A stretch of DNA of 64,000 nt from Dipteris shenzhenensis. Lineage: Eukaryota > Polypodiophyta > Polypodiopsida > Gleicheniales. The stretch lies in NCBI GenBank assembly GCA_047967505.1, contig CM106541.1; one strand, 5' to 3'. The position numbers and the translations under genes were made by a program. This document shows, in pieces, positions 22,741-32,049 of this stretch; the stretch's first letter is position 1, and every line of letters begins with the position of its first letter. The notes beneath the pieces are model-generated. The model made no database searches. It was not told the origin of the DNA and saw only the letters and a program-made list of their open reading frames with translations.

Positions 22741-23771
22741 GCAAGAAAACTCCACCATTGCCTGATGCTGCAAAGGGGTATCTAAGGTGGATTATGGGGC
22801 AAAGTGAAGGTTCGAATTCCACCCAACCTTGGAGGTTCTACATAGTCGGTTCAAACATGGAGGGAATGGAATTTATACATAATGTGTACCAAGAGCCAAT
22901 GGCAATAGGGGTTGCTTTCTTGGATGTAATGTATGGACCAAGCAGAAGTAGAAATTGGAATGAGGATCGCTTTGAGTGTTTGTTGAAAAGCTTGATGACA
23001 ATCGCTTCTCCCCAAGTGCAATTCCTTCTTGTGGTGTTTCTTGACCATGGATCATGTATCATGTTTGAAGAATGCATTAAATAAGACATGTGGACAATAT
23101 AAAATACACTTCGGTTGCCTTAATTTTGAAACTGCAAATATATTTGTCATTGGATCTATGGATGGCTTAATTGCTTGTGTACTGGTAAGCAAGGAAAAGC
23201 ATTTCAACAATATTGAGTGCTATACCAATGCACAATGTAAGCCATCAATATATGTTGCATATGAAAAATATAAAAAATCAATGGTGCAGAAGAATCAGGT
23301 GATGAGGATGATGATGACAAGGATAATGATGATGAATTTGACATTGAATTGTCCTTGAAAAGAAAAGGTTCAAGTATCATGAAAGGCATGATCTTGGGTT
23401 TCTGTCGAGAAGATGAGTATGCATTGGACTTGTTCTCTGAGGGGATTACTGCAATAGAGTCTCTTTCTTGTAAGAGGCGTGTTGTTTCAGTTGTTGAGAC
23501 TTATGAGGAGTTGGCAAAGGTGGAAAGTATCTGTTGCACCTATGCTTACAGTAATCATGAAATTCGACAATGGGCTGGCTTGCAAGAACCAATATTGGCA
23601 ATAGAGGGGCTACCAAAAGAAGATGATACAACTGAAGGTGGAGGGGATAAAGAAATTAATACCATACCAGGACAAAAAGAGCTTCAACCCTTCAATGAAG
23701 AGCAGCGTGAGCATTTACAAAAACACGCTTCAAAGATTTGGGAAACAGAAGAGGAAGCAACAAGTCCTTGA
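22740..23771 (+). pseudogene. Degenerate N6/N4-type DNA methyltransferase-like gene
   Basis: Three plus-strand stretches in two alternating frames (22758-23084, 23029-23358, 23349-23771) form one protein-like chain. VAFLDVMYGPSRSRNWNEDR, then FECLLKSLMTIASPQVQFLL and FLDHG, resembles the motif IV region of N6_N4_Mtase enzymes (aspartate-x-x-Tyr-Gly followed by the strand after a W/DEDR segment), with the canonical prolines replaced (DVMYG, 22923-22937). Near the end YALDLFSEGITAIESLSCKR resembles their SAM-binding D-x-F-x-G-x-G-T-T box with glycines lost (23427-23450). An acidic DNA-coded stretch (GATGATGAGGATGA-like, 23295-23340) links them. Two frameshifts and altered motifs argue for a dead gene. 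The family call is by motif logic only; the substrate is unknown. Confidence 0.45.
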
Positions 23772-24483
23772 AATTGTCCTTTTATATGGTGTTCGTGTTT
23801 TCCATATGTTATCTTGCTATAGTCTCCATATGATGTATTAATTTCATTCCAGGGATCTTTTAATATCACTTGGAAATTTCTTCTATCTCATTGCCATAAT
23901 TCAAACATTCATATGTATTCTCGAATATGTTTAATTTTCTATATTTCATGAAAAGATGTGTTTGCATGTTGTAATACCTTCGGAGTGTGATACACATCCA
24001 AATTTATTTATGAGTTCATAAATGTTAAAAAGTGTGTTGAGTCTTGATCGTGATGAATGAATTAGTGTAAATTGTTGTTTCTATCCTTATTCACTTCATA
24101 TGAATGCTCAAATATGTTTTGGCCGCTTGGCCAAATCTTTTCTTAGTGGGAACACTCAGGCAATGCTAGATAATGTTGGACTCCACTCTATCTATTACCC
24201 AAAGGTTTTTGGCATTGTAAGGATATGTAGCTTTGGGGATTAAAATATCTTGAAAGGGTATAGATTCAACAACTTTAGGGGGTATACTATGCATATGAAC
24301 ATGAATGCTTTCTTTTTTTTAGTAATCCAATTTTGTTTTGAAAAAGAAAATCATGAATGCTTTCACACAAACAAATTTCATTGAGAGTACACAACCTAAA
24401 GTTTGACAATTTGGTTTTCCAACTCAATCTTGAGTTTGTTTCTACTTATGAATTTCATTTCCTTGTTTATCAACAGATCTTGG
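23772..24483. other. Intergenic or intronic AT-rich sequence with one solitary palindromic motif
   Basis: TTTGGCCGCTTGGCCAAATCT at 24118-24138 is a single copy of the palindrome that forms the arrays at 3.4 and 11.8 kb. It ends with CAACAG at 24477, a plausible 3' splice site before the next coding stretch. Confidence 0.5.
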
Positions 24484-25765
24484 CCATCTCAATTTCACAT
24501 TGCTAGAAGCATTGTCTGTACATGTGACACCTGATCCAATGATTCGTTATGTGCCTAATTTGAACATTAGCATGCAAGCTCCAAGCTCAACATGGTTGAT
24601 TGAAAATGTTGAGGATGCAATGTCTAGAGTTAATGTTCCATTGACAAATGTGGATGCAAGCTTAGAAGGTAAAGGAGAAGATGCAACGTCATTGTATGAA
24701 GTCAAGGTGCAGGAAGAAATCTTAGAAGGTAAAGGAGAAGACATAATGTCACCCTCAGAAATAATGTCAAAAGAGGTGATAACAAAAATAAGACTAGTAG
24801 GGATAATAGATTTGAAAGGGTTATTGCTCGAGCATTGTTTTTCGAAGTCAAACAAACATATGAGCTTGCACAATGGGAAGCATTGGCTTGTTCTCCATCC
24901 TGGGTGTTTAGAGTTTCTACAATGGTTGCTTGATCACTGCCGTGTTGGCATTTGGTCCACTGGAGGAGAAAAGGGCATGGTGCAACACATGCTGGACACT
25001 TTCGAGCATCATGTTAACAGAAAGTTACATTTCTTCATGGTTTGGGGTGCGATGGCATGCCACAAGCATACAAAGAGTAGAATCATTCGACCAAATAGGA
25101 TGAATGTGGAAGTGGAGTTTAAACCATTAATGAGAGTGTGGTGTTGTTTTAAAGAGGAATGCAAACTAGCAAGAACAGTGTTCATTGATGTTTTGCCTTA
25201 CACTGGTTGTCTTAATCTAGCATGAAATTGCATTTTCCCTACAAAATTTGATATAGATTGTGGTGATTCTATTTTGCTTCATGAGCTGTTGCCATACCTT
25301 CAGATGCTAGATGATGTAGTAGATGTGTACAGTGCCATCTCTTCTAATAGATTTGGTCAAGCTCCGATTGTCAAAGGGCATGATATGTTCTATTATTTTC
25401 AACCAGTGATCCTTGAATTCAAAGAAAAAAACAAAGAAGTGCTCGAAAGGATGAATGTTGAATCTCATATGTCTATTCGTAGTTCAAAAAAAGACACAGA
25501 GAAAGGTATTGCTTCACTTATAACCAAAACTAGAGTGAGAGGGACTTGTCCCACTACAAGAAGTATGGTGCATGCTCAACATGTTACATTGAATGAAGAG
25601 GAAGAATGCATGCTAGGAAAAATTGCCAAAATGGGGCCATTGAAAGATAGTGAGGCAAAACGCTTTGCTATGGTTCTTGGATGCAAGGAAAGGGCAATCA
25701 CTGCTGGTGCTACAAGGGCATTCTTAGCCAACTTGATTCGGTTTTATTGCATAGACAACCCTTAG
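24484..25765 (+). pseudogene. FCP1/NLI-interacting-factor-like phosphatase domain protein, active site lost
   Basis: One frame is open from about 24484 to a TGA at 25223-25225 and continues in the same frame to 25765, so a single nonsense codon interrupts it. Counting from a possible start at 24500, residues 99-240 follow the FCP1/NIF HAD-family pattern: IDLKGLLLEH in place of DLDxT/DLDGxxL, HPGCLEFLQWLLDHCRVGIW, ST (153-154), LDTFEHH, KPLMRVWCCF, and FIDVLPYT in place of IDDSP. The second catalytic Asp is Lys106 and the distal Asp is Val231, so phosphatase activity is unlikely even without the stop. After the stop LLHELLPYLQMLDDV matches the family's usual C-terminal helix. Upstream the element LEGKGED occurs twice (acidic linker). 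The last 90 residues are an unrecognised helical tail. Confidence 0.65.
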
Positions 25766-26028
25766 TGAATTTGAGTGATCTTGTTAATTAGAGTTGCAGA
25801 CACAAATGCTCAACTAAAACATTTGTACCTACATTCTGATTTATATTTGGACACTACTTGGTTAGATTCAATTTGCAAAACATTATGTTTCAATTTGTTT
25901 TGTGAAAGAATTAATAGACATTGAGTTAGTACCTTGTGCAAAAAATGCTTTGTGCTTTGTGATGTGAGTTTGTATTCCTCCACTAAAAGAATGATTCTTT
26001 GATTTTAAACATATGATAGGTGTTGCAG
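25766..26028 (+). other. Possible intron
   Basis: AT-rich, between the end of the phosphatase-like frame and the SET-like frame; ends with GTGTTGCAG at 26028-26029, a plausible 3' splice site. Whether the two sides ever formed one gene is unknown. Confidence 0.3.
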
Positions 26029-26570
26029 ATTGTCCTAAAAAGTTGAAGAGCTATCTTATTACAAATTTTGATCCTGCATCCAATGGTTTATGGAAACATG
26101 AATTGCCCATACCCATTGAGCACATGTTCGAAATGAATGGCATCCATTATGAAGTAAAGAAATCAACAATACATGGGGCAAGATATGGTCTTTTTGTACA
26201 TACGAGCATCAAGAAGAAACAAGATTTGATGATATATAATGGTCCAAAGTATGATTATGATACTTGGAGATCTCTCCTCAAGTTTTTCCCAAGGATGAAG
26301 ACTTATGGAATGTTTGAAGATCCATTCATTGAGCCATTGACAGATGTGAAATGTATTGTGGGAGATGTATTGTATGGAAACATTGCTGGATATATAAATA
26401 GCTCAATGTATTATAAAGAAAGAACAAATGTTATATTTATATACATCCCTAAGCTACCACCTTGGGCTCAAAAGTCACAAGGAGATTTGAGTGCCCATGG
26501 CTACATTACTGTGCAAACCATAAAGGATATCTCCTTCGGAGATGAGCTACTTTGTGAGTATGAATACTAG
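26013..26570 (+). CDS. SET-domain protein (fragment or short gene)
   Basis: 185-codon frame from ATG at 26013; the coding start may instead be an exon beginning near 26030. SET motifs appear in order: STIHGARYGLFVHTSIKKKQ (51-70) with MIYNG (73-77), GNIAGYINSS (122-131) in place of RFINHS, and ITVQTIKDISFGDELLCEYE (165-184). SET domains transfer methyl groups to protein lysines, usually on histones. The catalytic NHS histidine is Ser here, and the frame ends in TAG exactly where the C-terminal tyrosine region continues (next in-frame residues YGIVND), so it is either truncated by nonsense or a decayed copy. It follows the phosphatase-like and methyltransferase-like remnants on the same strand. 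Confidence 0.55.
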   Translation: MIGVADCPKKLKSYLITNFDPASNGLWKHELPIPIEHMFEMNGIHYEVKKSTIHGARYGLFVHTSIKKKQDLMIYNGPKYDYDTWRSLLKFFPRMKTYGMFEDPFIEPLTDVKCIVGDVLYGNIAGYINSSMYYKERTNVIFIYIPKLPPWAQKSQGDLSAHGYITVQTIKDISFGDELLCEYEY

Positions 26571-26699
26571 TATGGAATTGTTAATGATTGTGTTAAACGA
26601 TGTGGTGCAAATTTTAGTTGCAAAATTGCTTGTGTCAATGGTTTTGATTATATTTAGCACAAGAATGAAAATTTAAAAAAGGTTTTTATCAAGACCATG
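26571..26699. other. Flank of SET-like ORF
   Basis: In-frame remains (YGIVND, then RCGANFSCK) suggest the coding sequence formerly extended to about 26630. Confidence 0.35.
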
Positions 26700-27040
26700 T
26701 CTCTGAGTTCATGAGCTCTTTTGTGATGGAGAGTTTCACGAGCTCTTTTGTGATGGAGAGTTTCACGAGCTCTATTGTGATGGAACGGTGTTTTTAAACA
26801 CCACATTTATATGATGGATGTCAAAGCTCTACCATAATCCTATTGTGCATACGTCAATACTGCAATTTATCAACATAGAAACATATGCATTTGGCATTAA
26901 TTTGATACATCTAATATACCAAATAAAAATTGACAGTTGTTGCAAGTTTAATTTTGTTTTTGAACACCACATTTATATGATGGATGTCAAAGCTCTATAA
27001 CAATCCTATTGCATATATCGATACTGCAATTTAATTTACT
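26700..27040. repeat. 31-bp triplicate and 166-bp-spaced direct repeat
   Basis: GAGCTCTTTTGTGATGGAGA with TTTCAC occurs three times (26709-26785). An ~80-bp block (AACACCACATTTATATGATG, GATGTCAAAGCTCTA, AATCCTATTG) at about 26797-26876 recurs at about 26963-27035, 166 bp downstream. Confidence 0.85.
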
Positions 27041-27418
27041 CCAATGAATCTTCCTAACGCAACATCTATAAATTGGATTTTGTTTGTGGTTTTGATGTAT
27101 ATGAAACAACAAACATCTTTCTTTCACTAGCAAATCAACAAATGTTTTGGCCATGGGGCCATGTTCACATCTATTAAGGCCTTTTGCCATAGCAACATAT
27201 GGAAGCTTGTTGCTTGGGTTCTAGGAATTGGGAAAGTATTGTGCATGGTCTAGTCTCCCCCGACATAATTGAAACTTGGGTCCTCAATGGAGCTAATGTT
27301 TCAATAAAAAACATCAAATTTTACTTTTGAAGTGACTATATTTTATTTTGTGGGAATTGGGATTTTCCCAAATTCTCTAATATAGTGTTATTAAGAAAGG
27401 AGAGTCTCTATCTTCAAT
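27041..27418. other. AT-rich intergenic sequence with dispersed repeat pieces
   Basis: Holds TTTTGGCCATGGGGCCATG near 27145 and TTCCCAAATTCTCTAATATA followed by GTGTT at 27365-27389; the latter recurs at 32839-32863. No gene. Confidence 0.5.
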
Positions 27419-28103
27419 TCAAACATGCAAATGAGTCTCTAACAAAAGCTCATCTGACATGCCCTCTTCTTCTGCCATGTCCTCTCCGGGGGATTGGCCT
27501 TGTGGATGCTCTTCTCCCACAATGGATTGTTTGGATTGCTCTTCTTTCCCTGGTGCATCTTTCCCTTTCTCTAGTGTCCTATTGGACCATTCTAGGGGCA
27601 AGATAGCTTCTGCAGCCTCATCAATATTTTCTTCCACCTCTACCTATGGCTCTAGGGTAGGTAGAGCTAGCACCACTTTCATGAACCTAGGCGTAGGGGG
27701 TCTCTAGCATGGCTTCGCAGATGGCCATCTCCTTAAACAAAAAATTGGTTTCTAGAGCACCCATTTGAAGTTGCCTCTCCTCCTCACTCATTATTTTTAG
27801 ATAGAGTCTAAGACCTATGGGTTTACAAACTTTATAGAATCCACTCCTAAAAGTGGGATCGCTTTTGCAAGATTTTAGGAGGAGTTTGTAGGGGATCCAT
27901 AGTCATCTCTCGAGGTCTGATTGGACAACATTTGGAGAGAATACAGTGTCCAAGTACTCTAGGGTATCCTCGAATATGTTCTTGTTCTCTCGTGCAATTT
28001 TGATCACATCCAAGTCATAATCAAAAAATTTGTAAACCTCATCCTCTCTACTCACAAGAGTAGATGCCGCAAAATTGTGGAAAGCCTCATGAGGAGTGGC
28101 CAT
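27419..28103 (-). pseudogene. Unrecognised degraded minus-strand ORFs, acidic
   Basis: Two open stretches, 28103-27903 (MATPHEAFHNFAASTL..., rich in Asp/Glu/Phe) and 27637-27419 (very acidic, EENIDEAAEAILPLEW), with stop-rich sequence between. No domain recognised. They may be parts of one decayed gene of the transposon type; evidence is weak. Confidence 0.25.
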
Positions 28104-28440
28104 TGGAGGAGTGGTATGTGCTAGACAAAGGATAGTGTTAGACGAGTGGCAAGTGCAAAAGGTACACTAAGTCCCAAGGCCTTTATATATGCCATGAACC
28201 CCTTTAAAACTCTTGAAAAGTTGAATTTATGATCAATTTTGTTTTGCTTTCTTGGTAATTTTCCAAGTCTATTCATGGACCCAATATCGCTCTAAATCTA
28301 ATGCTTGAAAAAATTGGGCCAAAAAAAGTAATAACCATCCTTTTTTTTGTGGTAATAACCATCCTAAAATATTCAACAATTCAACAAAACAATAAATCTC
28401 AATACATGAAATTCACAAGTGATGTCACATACAAAATCTA
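28104..28440. other. AT-rich intergenic sequence
   Basis: Nothing recognised. Confidence 0.4.
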
Positions 28441-29144
28441 TTAAATTTTTATTCTATCATAATAAATGGCCAAGGTACAAGGAGGCTTCCATGTATCAAG
28501 CATTGATGTTGCTTCAAGTTGCCTTATGACCTCCTTTTCATCCAATGTAAAAAATGTGTCTGCCTCATCAAAGGTGATAGCAATATATTCTTGAATGTGC
28601 TTCAAGCTCCATTTATCTGTAACCTCAAGACATTGAATTTCGCCATTTGGCATATTTATCTCCACCTCTGTTATGTCTAGTACATCACAATCCATAGGAA
28701 TCCACGTGCCATGATTATTTTTCCAATGCCTATAAATATGTCTCATGTAACAAATACTACGCACTACTTGATACCTAATTACTAAACTTTCCTTACTACA
28801 AATCTAAAATGGTCCCCCTTATGGAAACCTTCTCTGACATCCCACGATGGGTATAGGATATTGTCAAGAAATTCCTCTACCAGGTCTTTGCATACCCACA
28901 TGGTCTTCGTTCAGTGGATGAAAAATGATTTGAAGAAGTAAATAAAAACAATCGAGGGCATGAACCAACTCACACCCATAGATTTAGAACCAAATGTAAA
29001 ATTCATTGACAAGTTAATGTCAGACCTCATCTTCATCCTAAATGCATCTAAATTGAATGGATCAAAGTTACCCTCTCTTCGAGGTACTTGGTAGCACACA
29101 TTATAGAAAAAAATACGAGATGCCCCCACCAACTCTTGGGGCAT
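28441..29144 (-). pseudogene. Unrecognised degraded minus-strand gene
   Basis: Open stretches 29144-28911 and 28764-28441 with readable but interrupted sequence between (KDLVEEFLDNILYPSWDVRE is visible near 28800-28885). The chain has soluble, mixed composition (NLDAFRMKMRSDINLSMNF; LDITEVEINMPNGEIQCLEV) and looks like former protein rather than random sequence, but I recognise no family. Confidence 0.3.
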
Positions 29145-29772
29145 TTACTCACACCCTTGACTTTGGGATGGTCCCCATACCCTCCTCCCTCTCAATGGTG
29201 GGTCCAAACTTATGCAGAATTTGTTTCTCAGAAAAAAATAAACATCAGAAAAGTGTCGCCACCCCCCCAAATAACTCTCAAGACTCTCCCTAACTATCCC
29301 CATCACTCACCACATTCCTCTCAGCTTCTCCTCTCAACCTTCTCTTAGCCTCCTCTCAAACTTTCTCTTTGCTCCCTTTTAAGTTCCTACAATGGTGAAG
29401 CACTCCCCTTCCCCTAGACCAAAGATATCTCTTCAATCTTGTGTAGGTCGCATTTTGAAGGATGACAGTGATGTTTGGATTGCTCAAGAAGCTAATGTGA
29501 TGGGTTACAATGCAACCTTCTACAATAGGTCCAGTCAAGGTTTCAAGAAAGGACAGAGCAAAGAAAGAGAAGCATTGGAAAGGTCGCATTGTTGGGTTTT
29601 GTAATACCAAAAGTAAAGGTGCAAGTTCAACATGTGTACATGGCTTGAGATATGAACTTGCATCTTACAAATCAAGCTTCCTTTCCTTCAAATTATATAT
29701 ACCATTTACATTGTCATTTTTGCATTATGACAACTTCATTTATCCATAGTGTTGTGTATGATTCTGTGTGTT
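29145..29772. other. Intergenic with a short unrecognised plus-strand frame
   Basis: 29392-29604 encodes a 70-residue frame (ISLQSCVGRILKDDSDVWIA) that continues in another frame (KRIVGFCNTK-like) to about 29700. No family recognised. Confidence 0.3.
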
Positions 29773-29786
29773 GAGAGAGAGAGAGA

Positions 29787-29818
<32 letters not shown>

Positions 29819-29868
29819 GGGGGAGGGGGGAGGGGTGCTCTGTGTGTGTGTATGTGCATGTGTGTCAT

Positions 29869-29922
<54 letters not shown>

Positions 29923-29999
29923 AGGGATGTGTTATGGAGAGAGGGAGAGAGGGAGAGACAGGGAGATAACTGCATGTGTGTATGTGACGTGCAGAGAGA
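29773..29999. repeat. (GA)n microsatellites
   Basis: GA tracts at 29773-29818 and 29872-29918, with GGGAGGGG and TGTGTGTGTATGTG interruptions. Long charged frames here are artefacts. Confidence 0.95.
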
Positions 30000-30164
30000 G
30001 AGAGGGATTGGCATGTTCACATCTCTCATATCATCATTTTCTTGCTATGCAATATGTTTCCTTTCACCAAAGTTGAAATCCAACTCTTGGGTGGGAAGCA
30101 TTTGAAAGATGGGGCTGGGATTATATTAGTCCATTCAAGAATATTTGCTCAGTATACACAAAAG

Positions 30165-30412
30165 AAGTACATCATAGTGGCAACAGATTATGCCAAGTGG
30201 GCAAAAGCCAAGGCATTGCAAGACAACTTGGCTCACTATACATCCAAGTACATCTATGAGATTATCATTTGCAGGTATGGATGTCCAATTGAACTTGTTA
30301 GTGACCAAGGAACATATTTCATGAATGAATTGTTTACATCTTTGACAACCGTTCTAGACTGAGTAGCAACCACTTATTATCCTCAGTGCAATGGCCAAGC
30401 TGAAGCCAACTA
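30165..30412 (+). mobile_element. Ty3/gypsy integrase core fragment
   Basis: KKYIIVATDYAKWAKAKAL carries the first catalytic Asp; GCPIELVSDQGTYFMNEL the second; after an in-frame TGA at 30360-30362, TTYYPQCNGQAEAN gives the region of the third, Glu. The rest of the element is absent. Confidence 0.85.
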
Positions 30413-30977
30413 ACACGATACGTCCATTCTTATAAAAGGATGGAAGGCCCCTTAGGCCAAAAAAGCAACCTCCCCCCTCCATAGTTCTTTAGCAAGGCCG
30501 AAAAAGTTCAATGGTATTGTCTCACTCAAAGAAGTGATTCTATGAATAGAGCTTGCTTAAGCCTCCAACAAGAGTACATTAGATTTTTGGCATGATGCAA
30601 GCCACCCTCTAACATATATAAGTATCCCTCAAGCATTAAAACATGGGATTATGCAAGGTCTTCAAGGGTAATATAAACTTTGCTTCAAGAATGAGAGCTA
30701 CAATATGAGCGCGTATAAGATTTAAGCCTTAAGGTCTCAAGTATAACAAGTCATAGCCTAACTATAGAGATTGTATTTGGGCATTGAGGAGGCTTTAAGA
30801 AGCTACATAGGGAGGGCACAACATAGGTTCCTTTTTCAAATTAAAAAATAGCCGAGGATCGTGAAGGAAACTCAACCATAGTTTATTAGAAACATGAGTC
30901 GTATAGGGGGCAAACAGTGAGGGACCTAAAAAGACTTTAATGGAAAGACAACACAAAGTAGGGACCATGTAAAAAAA

Positions 30978-30978
<1 letters not shown>
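30413..30978. other. Intergenic sequence
   Basis: Nothing recognised. Confidence 0.4.
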
Positions 30979-31048
<70 letters not shown>

Positions 31049-31073
31049 GCACACACACATGCTTGCTCATGCA

Positions 31074-31137
<64 letters not shown>

Positions 31138-31260
31138 TGCACACACACACACATACACGCACGCACGCATGCACTCACTCACTCACTCACTCACGTACTC
31201 ACACACGCACGCGCACTCACTCACTCACTCACTCACCACGCACTCACTCACTAACTTGTT
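30979..31260. repeat. Compound (CT)n-(CA)n-(ACTC)n microsatellite
   Basis: CT tracts (30979-31034, 31079-31112), each followed by CA tracts, then ACGC and CACT tetranucleotide tracts to 31260. Confidence 0.95.
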
Positions 31261-31677
31261 CTTAAACTCATGAGAAAATTTTCAAGGCACACAATAGGAA
31301 AATTATATTTCCCAACTTTCAAGTCCACTCCTCTCATCGTGACTATATTTAGAGCCATACAAGATATGAAATTAGTGAAGCACATGAAACTTATAAATGA
31401 AAACCACTAAAGTACACATTAAGGATTACAAACAGACAGTAATAGTACTTCCACTCACGTAGCTGTTCGTCATTGCAAAGCATCAAACTAGGTAAGTCTT
31501 TGGCGAAAACACATCCGAAGAGTCAGCCTTGCCGACTGGCAGTTACTTACATCCGAGCGAGGTGCTGCGTTGATTAACAAGAACGTTGTTCTCATAGCTG
31601 CTGCTAACCGAGCCTGAGTTCATGGATGAGCACTTCAAAAGACTATTCTATTCATTCACTATGTAGCAGATATGAAA
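31261..31677. other. Region 3' of the small membrane-protein gene
   Basis: 31480-31640 is distinctly more GC-rich than its surroundings and may be 3' untranslated sequence of the minus-strand gene that ends at 31678 (inference). Confidence 0.35.
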
Positions 31678-32049
31678 TCAAGAACTGGGAGGAACCGCTT
31701 TCAGATCGGGGCTGAAGTACTTTGGTCGGTCGTGCGCGATGTAGAGGGCGTTATCGATTACGACAATCCGAACCAACTTGTGATCAGGCAGGGATTCGAG
31801 AAGTCCGAGCTGCTGGGAGCAACGAGCGGAGCAATCCGGGGAGAAGAGAGTGGCAAAGAAGTAGCCGGCGCTTCCAAGAAAGATCATGGCGATGCCACTG
31901 AGTCGGACGATGGAGTTGGCCCAGGAGCGGTCACAGAAGGAGACACCGAGGAGGGCAAGAACGGAGGCCGAGAGGAGACCCAAGAACCAGAAGAATCTGA
32001 GGGAAACGAGGAGCCATTGAGGGACTGTGGTGGAGATGAAGCGGTGCAT
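31678..32049 (-). CDS. Small two-helix membrane protein, unknown function
   Basis: 123 codons from ATG at 32049 to TGA at 31678. Two strongly hydrophobic segments are visible: about residues 12-36 (LLVSLRFFWFLGLLSASVLA) and 47-68 (IVRLSGIAMIFLGSAGYFFA), followed by a polar C-terminus with Cys73 and Cys77 and a short hydrophobic strand (LVRIVVIDNALYI). The coding stretch is GC-rich and free of the decay seen elsewhere; codon composition resembles the peroxiredoxin exons more than the transposon ORFs. That suggests a real host gene or a single exon of one. I do not recognise the family. Confidence 0.5.
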   Translation of the reverse strand: MHRFISTTVPQWLLVSLRFFWFLGLLSASVLALLGVSFCDRSWANSIVRLSGIAMIFLGSAGYFFATLFSPDCSARCSQQLGLLESLPDHKLVRIVVIDNALYIAHDRPKYFSPDLKAVPPSS

